Positions 53,382 to 64,000 of a DNA stretch of 64,000 bases are shown piece by piece (positions within the stretch are counted from its first letter, which is position 1; each line of letters begins with the position of its first letter). The stretch spans positions 62,001 through 126,000 of the forward strand of contig NZ_OZ007001.1 of assembly GCF_963931295.1 (NCBI RefSeq). The letters are read 5' to 3'. The notes under the pieces are model-generated. The model was given only the letters and a program-made list of their open reading frames with translations. It had not been told where the DNA came from and did not search any database. The stretch is from an uncultured Mailhella sp. GTDB taxonomy: Bacteria > Desulfobacterota > Desulfovibrionia > Desulfovibrionales > Desulfovibrionaceae. Both the position numbers and the translations under genes were made by a program.

Positions 53382-54155
53382 ATGAATGAAATCTTTGCAC
53401 CCGTCCTGAATCTTCTGAACCGCCTCGGAGAGATGGCGCTGTTCCTCTTTGAAGGCTTCAGGCAGGCATACGGCTCCCGACGGCTGTTCGGCAAGATTCT
53501 CCAGCAGATATACGTCATCGGGGCGAAATCCATGTTCGTCATCCTGCTCATCGGCCTGTTCACCGGTCTGGTGCTCGGCCTGCAGGCCTTCTACGCCATG
53601 TCCATGTTCGGCGCTCAGGGCATGCTCGGCTCCCTGCTCGCCCTCACGCTCATCCGCGAAATGGCCCCCGTGCTCACCGCCGTCATGATCACCGCGAGAG
53701 CCGGTTCCGCCATGACCGCGGAAATCGGCGTCATGCGCATTTCCGATCAGATCGACGCCCTCGAAGTCATGGACATCAATCCCACGGGCTATCTCGTCAC
53801 CCCGCGTCTTCTGGCCTCCCTGTTCACGTTTCCGCTGCTCACCTCCATCTTCACGGTGGTGGGCATCTTCGGCGGCTACCTGTCCGCCTGCGTGCTGCTC
53901 GGACTCAACGAAGGCCGCTACTTTTCCGGCATCGAATCCAGCGTCACCATGGACGACGTGCAGGGCTGCTTTCTCAAGGCCGTGGTCTTTGCCGTCATCG
54001 TCATCACCGTGTGCTGCTTCCAGGGCTACAACGCCCACAGAAGAAGCGACGGCAAGGGCGCGGAAGCCGTGGGCAACGCCACCACGTCCGCCGTGGTCAT
54101 GAGCTGCGTGCTCATTCTCATGGCCGACTACGTTCTCACCTCCTTCCTTCTCTGA
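53382..54155 (+). CDS. mlaE: Phospholipid ABC transporter permease MlaE
   Basis: A 257-aa inner-membrane permease of the Mla system, which moves phospholipid between inner and outer membranes. Five to six spans are seen, with the MlaE core SMFVILLIGLFTGLVLGLQA, LTLIREMAPVLTAVMITAR and EIGVMRISDQIDALEVMDI, the conserved permease block that contacts MlaF. The ribosome site is weak (GGAG 13 bases upstream). It opens the operon mlaEFDC-mlaA. Confidence 0.95.
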   Translation: MNEIFAPVLNLLNRLGEMALFLFEGFRQAYGSRRLFGKILQQIYVIGAKSMFVILLIGLFTGLVLGLQAFYAMSMFGAQGMLGSLLALTLIREMAPVLTAVMITARAGSAMTAEIGVMRISDQIDALEVMDINPTGYLVTPRLLASLFTFPLLTSIFTVVGIFGGYLSACVLLGLNEGRYFSGIESSVTMDDVQGCFLKAVVFAVIVITVCCFQGYNAHRRSDGKGAEAVGNATTSAVVMSCVLILMADYVLTSFLL

Positions 54156-54162
54156 GGCGCGC

Positions 54163-54984
54163 ATGAATCAGCAAGCCTGGGACATCACCCTTGAACATCT
54201 CGACGGCGGCTACGACGGCCGCATCGTGCTGAAGGACTTTTCCGCCGTCATTCCCGCCGGAACCATCACCACCATTCTCGGCGAATCCGGCTGCGGCAAG
54301 ACCACCCTTCTGCGCCTGCTGCTGGGCCTGAACCGCCCCTATGCAGGCTCCATACGCATCGGCGGACGCGACGTGTGCAACATGTCGGAAACGCAGTTCC
54401 GCAAGATGCGCCGCCGTTTCGGCGTGCTCTTTCAGGACGGCGCACTCATCAGCTCCCTCACCCTCGCCGAAAACGTGGCCCTGCCCCTTGTGGAGCACAC
54501 GAAACTGCCCAGAAAAACCCTGCGCGAAGCCGCCCTGCGCACCTTGGCTCTTGTGGGTCTGGAAAAGTTCGGCTCCTACTATCCGGGCGAGCTTTCCGGC
54601 GGCATGCGCAAGCGCGCAGGCCTCGCCCGGGCCATCGTCACGGAGCCGCCCGTGCTCTTCTGCGACGAACCCACCTCCGGCCTTGACCCCATCACGGCCG
54701 CGCAGATGGATCAGCTTCTGCTCGACATGAAGGCATGCTATCCTTCCATGACCACCGTGGTGGTCACGCACGACCTCGGCAGCGTGGAACACATTGCCGA
54801 ACACGTGCTCGTGCTGCAAAACGGACGTGCGGCCTTCTCCGGCTCAAAGGAAGAACTTCACGCGTCGCAGGACCCCTATCTGCGCCGTTTTCTCGACCGC
54901 AAATTTGAAGAATCCCGCCGCATGGCGGCTCCGCCCCTGGACAGCTCCGTGCGCAAGGCGCTGGCCGAATGGCTGGACGATTAA
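54163..54984 (+). CDS. mlaF: Phospholipid ABC transporter ATPase MlaF
   Basis: A 273-aa ATPase. Walker A GESGCGKTTLLRLLLG near residue 42, Q-loop GVLFQDGALISSLT near residue 87, signature ELSGGMRKRAGLARAIV near 145 and Walker B VLFCDEPTSGLDPIT near 165. It lies 7 bases after mlaE and 10 bases before mlaD. It powers lipid transport by MlaE. Confidence 0.95.
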   Translation: MNQQAWDITLEHLDGGYDGRIVLKDFSAVIPAGTITTILGESGCGKTTLLRLLLGLNRPYAGSIRIGGRDVCNMSETQFRKMRRRFGVLFQDGALISSLTLAENVALPLVEHTKLPRKTLREAALRTLALVGLEKFGSYYPGELSGGMRKRAGLARAIVTEPPVLFCDEPTSGLDPITAAQMDQLLLDMKACYPSMTTVVVTHDLGSVEHIAEHVLVLQNGRAAFSGSKEELHASQDPYLRRFLDRKFEESRRMAAPPLDSSVRKALAEWLDD

Positions 54985-54994
54985 CGAGGAACCT

Positions 54995-55438
54995 ATGTCA
55001 GCTGCAAAGAACACCGTCATTGGAATATTCGTGGTCATCGGCCTTGTCTGCGTGGCCTATCTCACCATCAAGCTCGGCCGCATGGAAGTGCTCGGCGAGA
55101 GCGGCTACACCGTAACCGCGCGTTTCTCCTCCGTGGCAGGTCTGCGCGTCGGAGCCAGCGTGGAAATCGCCGGCGTGTCCATCGGCCGGGTGTCCGCCAT
55201 CCGGCTCGACACCAAGGACTACACCGCCCACGTCGATCTGCACATCAACGAAGGCGTGCCGCTCTCCGAAGACGTCATGGCCTCGGTGAAGACCAGCGGC
55301 CTCATCGGCGACAAATACATCGCCATCACGCCCGGAGGCTCGGAAACCCCGCTCGAACCCGGCAGCCTCATTACCGACACGGAACCAGCCCTTGACCTCG
55401 AAGCCCTGATCGGCAAAGTCGTTTTCGGAGGTGTATAA
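54995..55438 (+). CDS. mlaD: MlaD family phospholipid-binding protein
   Basis: A 147-aa protein with one N-terminal anchor (VIGIFVVIGLVCVAYLTIKL) and a single MCE domain (YTVTARFSSVAGLRVGASVE, GVSIGRVSAIRLD), ending ALIGKVVFGGV. MlaD forms a hexameric ring on MlaE. It is somewhat shorter than E. coli MlaD (183 aa). GAGGA precedes ATG 54995. Its last base is the first base of the mlaC ATG region, so the genes overlap. Confidence 0.93.
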   Translation: MSAAKNTVIGIFVVIGLVCVAYLTIKLGRMEVLGESGYTVTARFSSVAGLRVGASVEIAGVSIGRVSAIRLDTKDYTAHVDLHINEGVPLSEDVMASVKTSGLIGDKYIAITPGGSETPLEPGSLITDTEPALDLEALIGKVVFGGV

Positions 55439-56067
55439 TGCGCATCAAAATTTTCCTTCTCTCCCTGGTTCTCTGCGTGCTTGCCGCGGCGCTGCCCGCC
55501 AGCGCCGCAGACATGACCGCCCGTCAGACCGCCGAGGCCGGCGCCGACCGCATACTCGCCCTGCTCAACGATCCGGCCTTCAAGACGCCGGAAGGCAAGC
55601 CCGTCATCCGCAAGAAGGTCGAAGACGCCGTGCTTGATCTCTTCGACTTCGAGGAATTCTCCACCCGCACCGTGGGCCCCACCTGGCGGCAGTTCACGCC
55701 CGAACAAAAACAGCAGTTCAAGGACGCCTTTACCGAACTTCTGCGCAACACCTACATCGACACGCTCGATGAATACAACGGCCAGAAGATCCGCTTCACC
55801 GGCGAAATCAGCGCCGGCAACGGCAAGCGCGTGGAAGTGCAGATGGAATTTCTCGCCGATCAGAAGACCTACCCCGTGGCCTTCCGCATGCTGGAAAAGA
55901 ACAACCGCTGGGTCGTGTACGACGTGCTCATCGAGGGCATCAGCATGATCAAGAACTACCGTGATCAGTTCCGCGACATCCTGACCAAGAACTCGCCGCA
56001 GGAACTCATCGAACGCGTGAAGGCCAAGGCCGAAGAACAGAAAAACAAACCCAAGGAAGCCAAGTGA
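55438..56067 (+). CDS. mlaC: Periplasmic phospholipid-binding protein MlaC
   Basis: A 209-aa soluble lipid carrier with a Sec signal (MRIKIFLLSLVLCVLAAALP, cut near ASA). The MlaC (Ttg2) core is FSTRTVGPTWRQFTPEQKQQ and VYDVLIEGISMIKNYRDQF, both diagnostic. A Lys/Glu-rich tail ends the protein. It overlaps mlaD by one base and mlaA by one base. It shuttles phospholipid between MlaA at the outer membrane and MlaEFD. Confidence 0.95.
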   Translation: MRIKIFLLSLVLCVLAAALPASAADMTARQTAEAGADRILALLNDPAFKTPEGKPVIRKKVEDAVLDLFDFEEFSTRTVGPTWRQFTPEQKQQFKDAFTELLRNTYIDTLDEYNGQKIRFTGEISAGNGKRVEVQMEFLADQKTYPVAFRMLEKNNRWVVYDVLIEGISMIKNYRDQFRDILTKNSPQELIERVKAKAEEQKNKPKEAK

Positions 56068-56894
56068 TGCGCACCGCAATTTTCGCCGCCCTTCTGGCCC
56101 TGGTTCTCGCCTGCGGCACAGGCTGCGCCTCCCGTCAGGAAAACGCTCCCGCCGCGTCGCAGCAAGTCGCAGTTGAAAGCGTCGCGCAGAGTGCCGACGC
56201 CGGGGAAGACTTCGGCGGCCTCGACGACTACGACGACTACAGCACCGAAGACCTCGCCGCGCAGGACGATCCGCTGGAAGGCTGGAACCGCTTCTGGTTC
56301 CATGTGAACGACTGGTTCCTCGAATACATCGTGAAGCCTCTGCACAAGGGCTACGCCTTCATCGTGCCCGAACCCATCCGCAACGGCGTCAGCAATTTTG
56401 CGCACAACGTGGCCTTCCCCGTGCGCATGCTCAACAGCCTGCTGCAGGGCGAGTTTGCCCAGGCCGGCGTGGAATTCGACCGTTCCGTGGTGAACTTCAT
56501 GGTCAGCCTCGGCTTTGCCGACGTGGCCAGTCAGAGCAAGCCGCTCTACCCCTATCATCCCGAAACCGAAAATTTCGACTACACGCTCGGCGTGTGGGGC
56601 GTGCCCGACGGGCCGTACTTCATCATTCCCTTCCTCGGGCCCTCCACCGTTCGCGGAGCCGTGGGCGAAACCGGCGACGCCTTCATGAAGCCGCAGTACT
56701 ACGCGCTCGACTGGGAAGTCAGCACCGCAAGCAGCGTGTATCTTGCCTTCAACGGCGCCGACGCCCTCTACAAGCCCTACGATCAGATTACCGAATCCGC
56801 TCTGGAACCCTATGTGGCCCTGCGCAACGCCTACCTCAACATGCGGAAAAACCGCCTGCAGCGCATGACCTTCTCTTCCAACACTCAGGACTAG
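56067..56894 (+). CDS. mlaA: MlaA (VacJ) family outer-membrane lipoprotein
   Basis: A 275-aa lipoprotein with signal MRTAIFAALLALVLACGTGC (lipobox near Cys20). After an Asp/Glu-rich linker it has the VacJ core: DPLEGWNRFWFHVNDWFLEY, VPEPIRNGVSNFAHN and GVWGVPDGPYFIIPFLGPST, all diagnostic. MlaA removes misplaced phospholipid from the outer leaflet. The start is either ATG 56067 (used) or GTG 56064, both overlapping the mlaC stop. Its place inside the mla operon is unlike E. coli, where mlaA is separate. Confidence 0.95.
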   Translation: MRTAIFAALLALVLACGTGCASRQENAPAASQQVAVESVAQSADAGEDFGGLDDYDDYSTEDLAAQDDPLEGWNRFWFHVNDWFLEYIVKPLHKGYAFIVPEPIRNGVSNFAHNVAFPVRMLNSLLQGEFAQAGVEFDRSVVNFMVSLGFADVASQSKPLYPYHPETENFDYTLGVWGVPDGPYFIIPFLGPSTVRGAVGETGDAFMKPQYYALDWEVSTASSVYLAFNGADALYKPYDQITESALEPYVALRNAYLNMRKNRLQRMTFSSNTQD

Positions 56895-56907
56895 CCAGGA
56901 GACAACC

Positions 56908-57405
56908 GTGGCAAAAGCAGACCGTTATCACAAAACCTTCCCCGTAACCTGGGAACAGCTCCACCGCGACGCCAAGGCTCTCTCCTGGCGCCTTCTGGAA
57001 CGCGGCAAGTTCACCAAAATCGTGGCCGTCACCCGCGGCGGACTCATTCCCGCCGGCATCATCGCCCGCGAGCTCAACATCCGCCACATCGACACCGCCT
57101 GCATCATGCTCTACAACTACCGCGAGGAAGGCGATCAGGAAACCGTACTCAAGAGCGCCGATCCTTCCTTCAACTCGGAAGAGACCCTCGTCATCGACGA
57201 TCTCGTGGACACCGGCCACACTGCCAAAATTCTGCGCGACATGCTGCCCAAGGCGCATTTCGCCACGCTGTACGCCAAGCCTGCGGGCATTCCCCTCGTG
57301 GACAGCTTCGTCACCGAGCTCAGTCAGGACACCTGGGTGCTGTTCCCCTGGGATTCCGAAGTGCAGTACACCAAGCCCATCATTGATCTCAAGGAAGGCG
57401 ACTGA
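56908..57405 (+). CDS. gpt: Xanthine phosphoribosyltransferase
   Basis: A 165-aa purine-salvage enzyme converting xanthine or guanine with PRPP to nucleotides. The PRPP loop LVIDDLVDTGHTAKIL is near residue 93, and AVTRGGLIPAGIIAREL near residue 40 matches Gpt. The length is close to E. coli Gpt (152 aa). CAGGAGA lies before the ATG. It is 13 bases after mlaA and ends with a terminator, so it is the last gene of the mla operon. Confidence 0.93.
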   Translation: MAKADRYHKTFPVTWEQLHRDAKALSWRLLERGKFTKIVAVTRGGLIPAGIIARELNIRHIDTACIMLYNYREEGDQETVLKSADPSFNSEETLVIDDLVDTGHTAKILRDMLPKAHFATLYAKPAGIPLVDSFVTELSQDTWVLFPWDSEVQYTKPIIDLKEGD

Positions 57406-57422
57406 GGAGTTGTCTCCCATCG

Positions 57423-57452
57423 AAAAAAGGCCGGTTTTACCGGCCTTTTTTT
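57423..57452 (+). terminator. Intrinsic terminator of the mla-gpt operon
   Basis: A 12-bp perfect stem AAAAAAGGCCGG (57423-57434) with CCGGCCTTTTTT (57440-57451), loop TTTTA. Confidence 0.93.
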
Positions 57453-57485
57453 ATTTCCGCACGCCGACTTTTCCGGGAAAAGGAA

Positions 57486-57514
57486 TTGACAGCGCGCGTC
57501 GTCTGTGCTCCCAT
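57486..57514 (+). promoter_or_regulatory. Promoter candidate for pyruvate:ferredoxin oxidoreductase
   Basis: Perfect -35 TTGACA (57486-57491), 17-base spacer, poor -10 TCCCAT (57509-57514). A better -10 was not found. Confidence 0.35.
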
Positions 57515-57592
57515 TCCCCCGTTCGGGGGCAATAACCGTTTTTTCTTCCGACGGGCAGCCGCCCCCCGCCGCCCATAACGAAAAGAGTCATC

Positions 57593-61111
<3,519 letters not shown>

Positions 61112-61142
61112 AAAAAATTTTTCGTTTCCGCAAAAAAAAGAC

Positions 61143-61171
61143 TTGCCAAGCCGCGGCAAATTGTCTATCTA
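61143..61171 (+). promoter_or_regulatory. Promoter of tRNA-Leu
   Basis: TTGCCA (61143-61148), 17-base spacer, TATCTA (61166-61171), then CATTCCTGCGCCG. The same arrangement occurs before tRNA-Met copy 1. Confidence 0.6.
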
Positions 61172-61180
61172 CATTCCTGC

Positions 61181-61267
61181 GCCGAAGTGGTGAAATTGGT
61201 AGACACGCTAGGTTCAGGGTCTAGTTCCCGTTCGGGAGTAAGAGTTCGAGTCTCTTCTTCGGCACCA
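61181..61267 (+). tRNA. tRNA-Leu (CAG)
   Basis: An 87-base class II tRNA with encoded CCA. Acceptor GCCGAAG/CTTCGGC, long variable arm TTCCCGTTCGGGAGT, anticodon loop TTCAGGG with CAG, which reads CUG codons. Confidence 0.95.
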
Positions 61268-61276
61268 GAAGCACGC

Positions 61277-61309
61277 AAAGCCCGTGAGGTTATCCTCACG
61301 GGCTTTTTT
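61277..61309 (+). terminator. Intrinsic terminator after tRNA-Leu
   Basis: A 13-bp perfect stem AAAGCCCGTGAGG (61277-61289) with CCTCACGGGCTTT (61294-61306), loop TTAT, then T-run. Confidence 0.93.
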
Positions 61310-61660
61310 GTTTTTCTCCTCCGCAGCCAAAAACAAGAATCGTGCGTCGGGCTCTTCCATCGTCTGATGGCCGGGCGCTCTTGTGCGCGCCCTTTCCCGG
61401 GAGTCTCTGTTCCGGCTTTTTCGCGCCCCGCAACGCTTCCGGCAGACGCAATTGAAATCCGCGGCCCGCTGTGCTAGAGCTTTTTTCAGGGAAATGCGGA
61501 AAAATGCGACGCCGATGCGCCGCTTCGTCCGCGCGCGGCAGCACAGCATCATGCCGCCGCCCTCTCCGCCGCATCCGCAGGCGCGGACTTCGCATTTCAT
61601 GAACACGCGCCGGTCGCGCCGGCATCCGCGCTCGCTCCGCGTCCGCGGAAAGGACGCCTT
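61310..61660. other. Gene-free stretch before the esterase operon
   Basis: About 350 bases. A promoter candidate TTGAAA (61452-61457), 17-base spacer, TAGAGC (61475-61480) lies in the middle. The rest is GC-rich with no gene seen. An open frame reading through here on the plus strand is out of frame with the esterase and has no ribosome site. Confidence 0.4.
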
Positions 61661-62431
61661 ATGGTCAAAACCTGGAACATCGCCATCCCCGAACTCACCG
61701 GCAGGGAAAAACGCCGGGCCTATCTCTACCTTCCCACCATGTACCGGGATCAGCCCCGCCGCCGCTTTCCCGTGCTCTACATGTTCGACGGCCACAACGT
61801 CTTCTTCGATTCCCACGCCACCCACGGCAAAAGCTGGGGCCTTTCCGAATACCTCGACTTCTTCGACGTGCCCCTCATCGTGGCCGCCGTGGAATGCAAT
61901 CATCATCCCGACAACGGCCGCCTCTCCGAATATTCGCCCTACGACTTCTGCGATCCCGAATTCGGCTGCGTCACCGGCCGGGGCGACATCACCATGGAAT
62001 GGCTCGTGAACACGTTCAAGCCCTCCATCGACCGGCGCTGGCGCACCATTCCCTGGCGCGAGCAGACCTTCATTGCAGGCAGCTCCATGGGCGGTCTCAT
62101 GAGCCTCTACGCCGTGACCAAGTACAACGAAATCTTCTCCCGCGCAGCGGCGCTCTCCCCCCACATCTGGGCGGACAGAAAAAAACTGACCGACCTCATC
62201 CGCACGGCCCCGCTCTCGCCCGACACCGTGGTGTACATGGACTGGGGCTCGGAAGAATTCGGAGGCAACCGCCGCATGGCGCACGATCTGCGCCTCGTGG
62301 CCGACGCCATCTTCGACCGCGGCATCCATCTGACCGCGCGCGTGGTTCCCGGCGGCGAACACAGCGAGGCCAGCTGGGAAAAACAGACGCCCTTCTTCAT
62401 CGACACCCTCATGTACGGCCTGGACGGCTGA
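61661..62431 (+). CDS. Alpha/beta-hydrolase-fold esterase (esterase D/PF00756 type)
   Basis: A 256-aa cytoplasmic protein with no signal peptide. The nucleophile elbow AGSSMGGLMSLYA is near residue 143, the acid is probably in VYMDWGSEEF near residue 190, and the catalytic His in VPGGEHSEASWEK near residue 230. RRRFPVLYMFDGHNVFF near residue 33 is a typical PF00756 opening. Substrate is unknown. AAGGA lies 7 bases before the ATG. The same-strand neighbours are a second esterase 18 bases on and an ATP-grasp gene. Confidence 0.85.
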   Translation: MVKTWNIAIPELTGREKRRAYLYLPTMYRDQPRRRFPVLYMFDGHNVFFDSHATHGKSWGLSEYLDFFDVPLIVAAVECNHHPDNGRLSEYSPYDFCDPEFGCVTGRGDITMEWLVNTFKPSIDRRWRTIPWREQTFIAGSSMGGLMSLYAVTKYNEIFSRAAALSPHIWADRKKLTDLIRTAPLSPDTVVYMDWGSEEFGGNRRMAHDLRLVADAIFDRGIHLTARVVPGGEHSEASWEKQTPFFIDTLMYGLDG

Positions 62432-62449
62432 CGCCAACTCGGAGGACAC

Positions 62450-63214
62450 ATGCAGACAAGATACTTCAAGGAATACAGTCCCGCCCTCGGCCGCGACATG
62501 GAATGCAAGGTGTACGGTCACGCCGGCCGTCCCCTGCTCTTCGTTCCCTGTCAGGACGGCCGCTTCTTCTCGTTTGAAGACTTCCACATGTCCGACACCA
62601 TGGCTCCGTGGATAGAAGACGGCAGACTCATGGTCATTGCCGTGGACACCATCGATCAGGAAACGTGGTCCAACAAGAGCGGAGATCCGTGGTGGCGCAT
62701 CCGCCGTCACGAAGCGTGGATGAATCATCTCTTCAACGAAATCGTGCCCTTTGCTCAGCATCTGGCGCGCGTGGCCAACGGCTGGGACGGGCATCCCGGC
62801 CTCATTGCCTTCGGATGCAGTCTCGGCGCGCTCCACGCGGCGAACCTGTACCTGCGCCGTCCGGATCTCTTCAACGGTCTGCTGGCGCTTTCGGGCATCT
62901 ACACGGCAAGTTACGGCTTCGGCTCCTACATGGACGACGTGGTGTACCGCAATTCTCCCGTGGACTACATGGCGAATTTTCCGTCCGACCACCCCTACAT
63001 TCCTCTGTACAACAGCCAGCGCGCCGCCATCTGCGTTGGTCAGGGAGCATGGGAACTGCCCGAATCCACGAGGCAGCTCAAGGACATTTTTGAAAGAAAG
63101 GGTATCCATCTCTGGGTGGATATCTGGGGACACGACGTCAATCACGACTGGCCGTGGTGGTACCGGCAGGTGGAATACTTTCTGCCGTGGCTGCTCGGCG
63201 AACGCGCAGCCTGA
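62450..63214 (+). CDS. Second alpha/beta-hydrolase-fold esterase
   Basis: A 254-aa cytoplasmic protein. The nucleophile elbow FGCSLGALHAAN is near residue 123, LALSGIYTASYGFGSYMDD follows, and VDIWGHDVNHDWPWWYRQ near residue 225 carries the probable catalytic His. The N-terminal PLLFVPCQDGRFFSFEDF and IAVDTIDQETWSNKSGDPWW are unlike the first esterase, so it is not a recent duplicate. GGAGG lies 6 bases before the ATG. It is probably co-transcribed with the first esterase and the ATP-grasp gene. Confidence 0.82.
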   Translation: MQTRYFKEYSPALGRDMECKVYGHAGRPLLFVPCQDGRFFSFEDFHMSDTMAPWIEDGRLMVIAVDTIDQETWSNKSGDPWWRIRRHEAWMNHLFNEIVPFAQHLARVANGWDGHPGLIAFGCSLGALHAANLYLRRPDLFNGLLALSGIYTASYGFGSYMDDVVYRNSPVDYMANFPSDHPYIPLYNSQRAAICVGQGAWELPESTRQLKDIFERKGIHLWVDIWGHDVNHDWPWWYRQVEYFLPWLLGERAA

Positions 63215-63236
63215 CATCTGAATTGCAGGGGGATGC

Positions 63237-63259
63237 CGGATCGGCGCGTCGCCGATCCG
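63237..63259 (+). other. Hairpin between second esterase and ATP-grasp gene
   Basis: CGGATCGGCG (63237-63246) pairs with CGCCGATCCG (63250-63259), loop CGT, followed by only TTT. It may be a weak attenuator or an mRNA stability element. Confidence 0.5.
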
Positions 63260-63297
63260 TTTCAGAAGGAAGGCGCCGAAAGGAGGATCAAGGCACC

Positions 63298-64000
63298 ATG
63301 AAAAACTTTGTGTTCATTTCACCGAATTTTCCCACAAACTACTGGAAGTTCTGCCATCACCTCAAGGCCGACGGCCTGAACGTGCTCGGCATAGGCGATC
63401 AGCCCTATGACGAGCTTCTGCCGGAGCTCAAGGCCAGCCTCAGCGAATACTACAAGGTGAGCAGTCTGGAAAACTACGATGAAGTGTACCGGGCCATGGG
63501 CTTTTTCATCCACAAGTACGGCCGCATCGACTGGCTGGAATCGAACAACGAGTACTGGCTGGAGCGCGACGCCGCCCTCCGCACCGACTTCAACATCACG
63601 AGCGGCTTCCAGAACAAGGACATTCCCAGCATCCGCTTCAAGTCGGGCATGAAGGAATTCTACCGCCGCGCCGGCATCGCCACGGCTCCCTATCACCTCG
63701 TGGACGACAGACAGGGCTGCCTCGACTTCATCGGCCGCGTGGGGTGGCCCGTGGTGGTCAAGCCCGACAACGGCGTGGGAGCGTCCGACACGCGCAAGCT
63801 TGCCTCCGAGGCCGATCTCGACGCCTTTCTTGCGCAAAAAAAGTCCGGCGTGCCGTACATCATGGAAGAATTCATCCACGCGGAAATCAATTCCTACGAC
63901 GCCATCTACAATTCCAAGGGCGAACCGATCTTCGAGACCGGCAACATCACGCCCAAGTCGCTGATGGACGTGGTGAACAACGCCGAAAACGTCATGTACT
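63298..64000 (+). CDS. ATP-grasp ligase, partial (C-terminus beyond right edge)
   Basis: The first 234 residues of a larger protein. The start is ATG 63298 with AAAGGAGG 11 bases upstream. The N-terminus is a Rossmann-like pre-ATP-grasp domain (FVFISPNFPTNYWKFC, GLNVLGIGDQPYDEL), followed by the ATP-grasp lid and nucleotide region: VGWPVVVKPDNGVGASDTRK near residue 152 and YIMEEFIHAEINSYDAI near residue 188, where Lys and Glu contact ATP. ATP-grasp enzymes join a carboxylate to an amine or thiol. The substrate is unknown; the two upstream esterases suggest a small-molecule pathway. Confidence 0.85.
   Translation, partial: MKNFVFISPNFPTNYWKFCHHLKADGLNVLGIGDQPYDELLPELKASLSEYYKVSSLENYDEVYRAMGFFIHKYGRIDWLESNNEYWLERDAALRTDFNITSGFQNKDIPSIRFKSGMKEFYRRAGIATAPYHLVDDRQGCLDFIGRVGWPVVVKPDNGVGASDTRKLASEADLDAFLAQKKSGVPYIMEEFIHAEINSYDAIYNSKGEPIFETGNITPKSLMDVVNNAENVMY

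Overview
The window comes from a GC-rich (roughly 60%) sulfate-reducer-type deltaproteobacterium, most likely Desulfovibrionaceae (order Desulfovibrionales). The evidence is a selenocysteine periplasmic formate dehydrogenase with a dedicated multiheme c3-type cytochrome, an aldehyde oxidoreductase whose eight Fe-S cysteines fall at the same residue numbers as the Desulfovibrio gigas Mop protein, a large homodimer-type pyruvate:ferredoxin oxidoreductase, and an accessory gene set that matches, from memory, the DVU_1551-1559 neighbourhood of D. vulgaris Hildenborough.

Layout. 1-10.9 kb: an HD-domain protein (cut at the left edge) with a tiny membrane protein, dnaE, queD with a methyltransferase-like tail gene, an AI-2E-type permease divergent from a TetR-uppP pair, and a family II pyrophosphatase gene between two identical tRNA-Met genes. 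11.3-16.8 kb: the fdhA(Sec)-fdhB-fdhE-cytochrome operon. 17.2-29.7 kb: housekeeping genes: tRNA-Phe, a zinc-ribbon DUF3426 protein, hpt, a TlpA-like thioredoxin, an rpoH-type sigma factor with a long acidic N-terminus, a TPR lipoprotein, a LolB-like lipoprotein, rpiB, radA, an AT-rich patch with a small integrase-N-domain-like gene, prmA, pth, rho and tRNA-Arg.

29.7-48.2 kb is the molybdenum region. modBC run on the plus strand and modA converges on them. Next come a histidine phosphatase and an AT-rich intergenic region with a strong promoter and a structured leader that could be a molybdenum-cofactor (Moco/Tuco) riboswitch. The leader precedes a run of ten same-strand genes: MoeA-like protein, Mop, a Fe-S/CCG fusion protein, a 71-aa zinc ribbon, a methyltransferase, a C-GCAxxG-C-C protein, a MJ0619/Tes-like radical SAM protein, a PaaK-like adenylate-forming ligase, XdhC and a MobA-HD fusion. 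Many of these overlap or nearly touch, so they probably form one transcription unit. XdhC and the MobA-like protein point to cofactor maturation of Mop. The radical SAM protein, ligase and methyltransferase have no role in textbook Mo-hydroxylase maturation and make this the best candidate for an undescribed system.

48.3-64 kb: an unknown membrane protein, an AsmA-like protein, an orphan hypC, a complete mlaEFDC-mlaA lipid transport operon, gpt, pyruvate:ferredoxin oxidoreductase, tRNA-Leu, and an operon of two alpha/beta-hydrolase esterases followed by an ATP-grasp ligase cut by the right edge.

No rRNA, CRISPR array, insertion sequence or prophage was seen. Intrinsic terminators are frequent and convincing. 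Promoters are consensus guesses from the sequence only.
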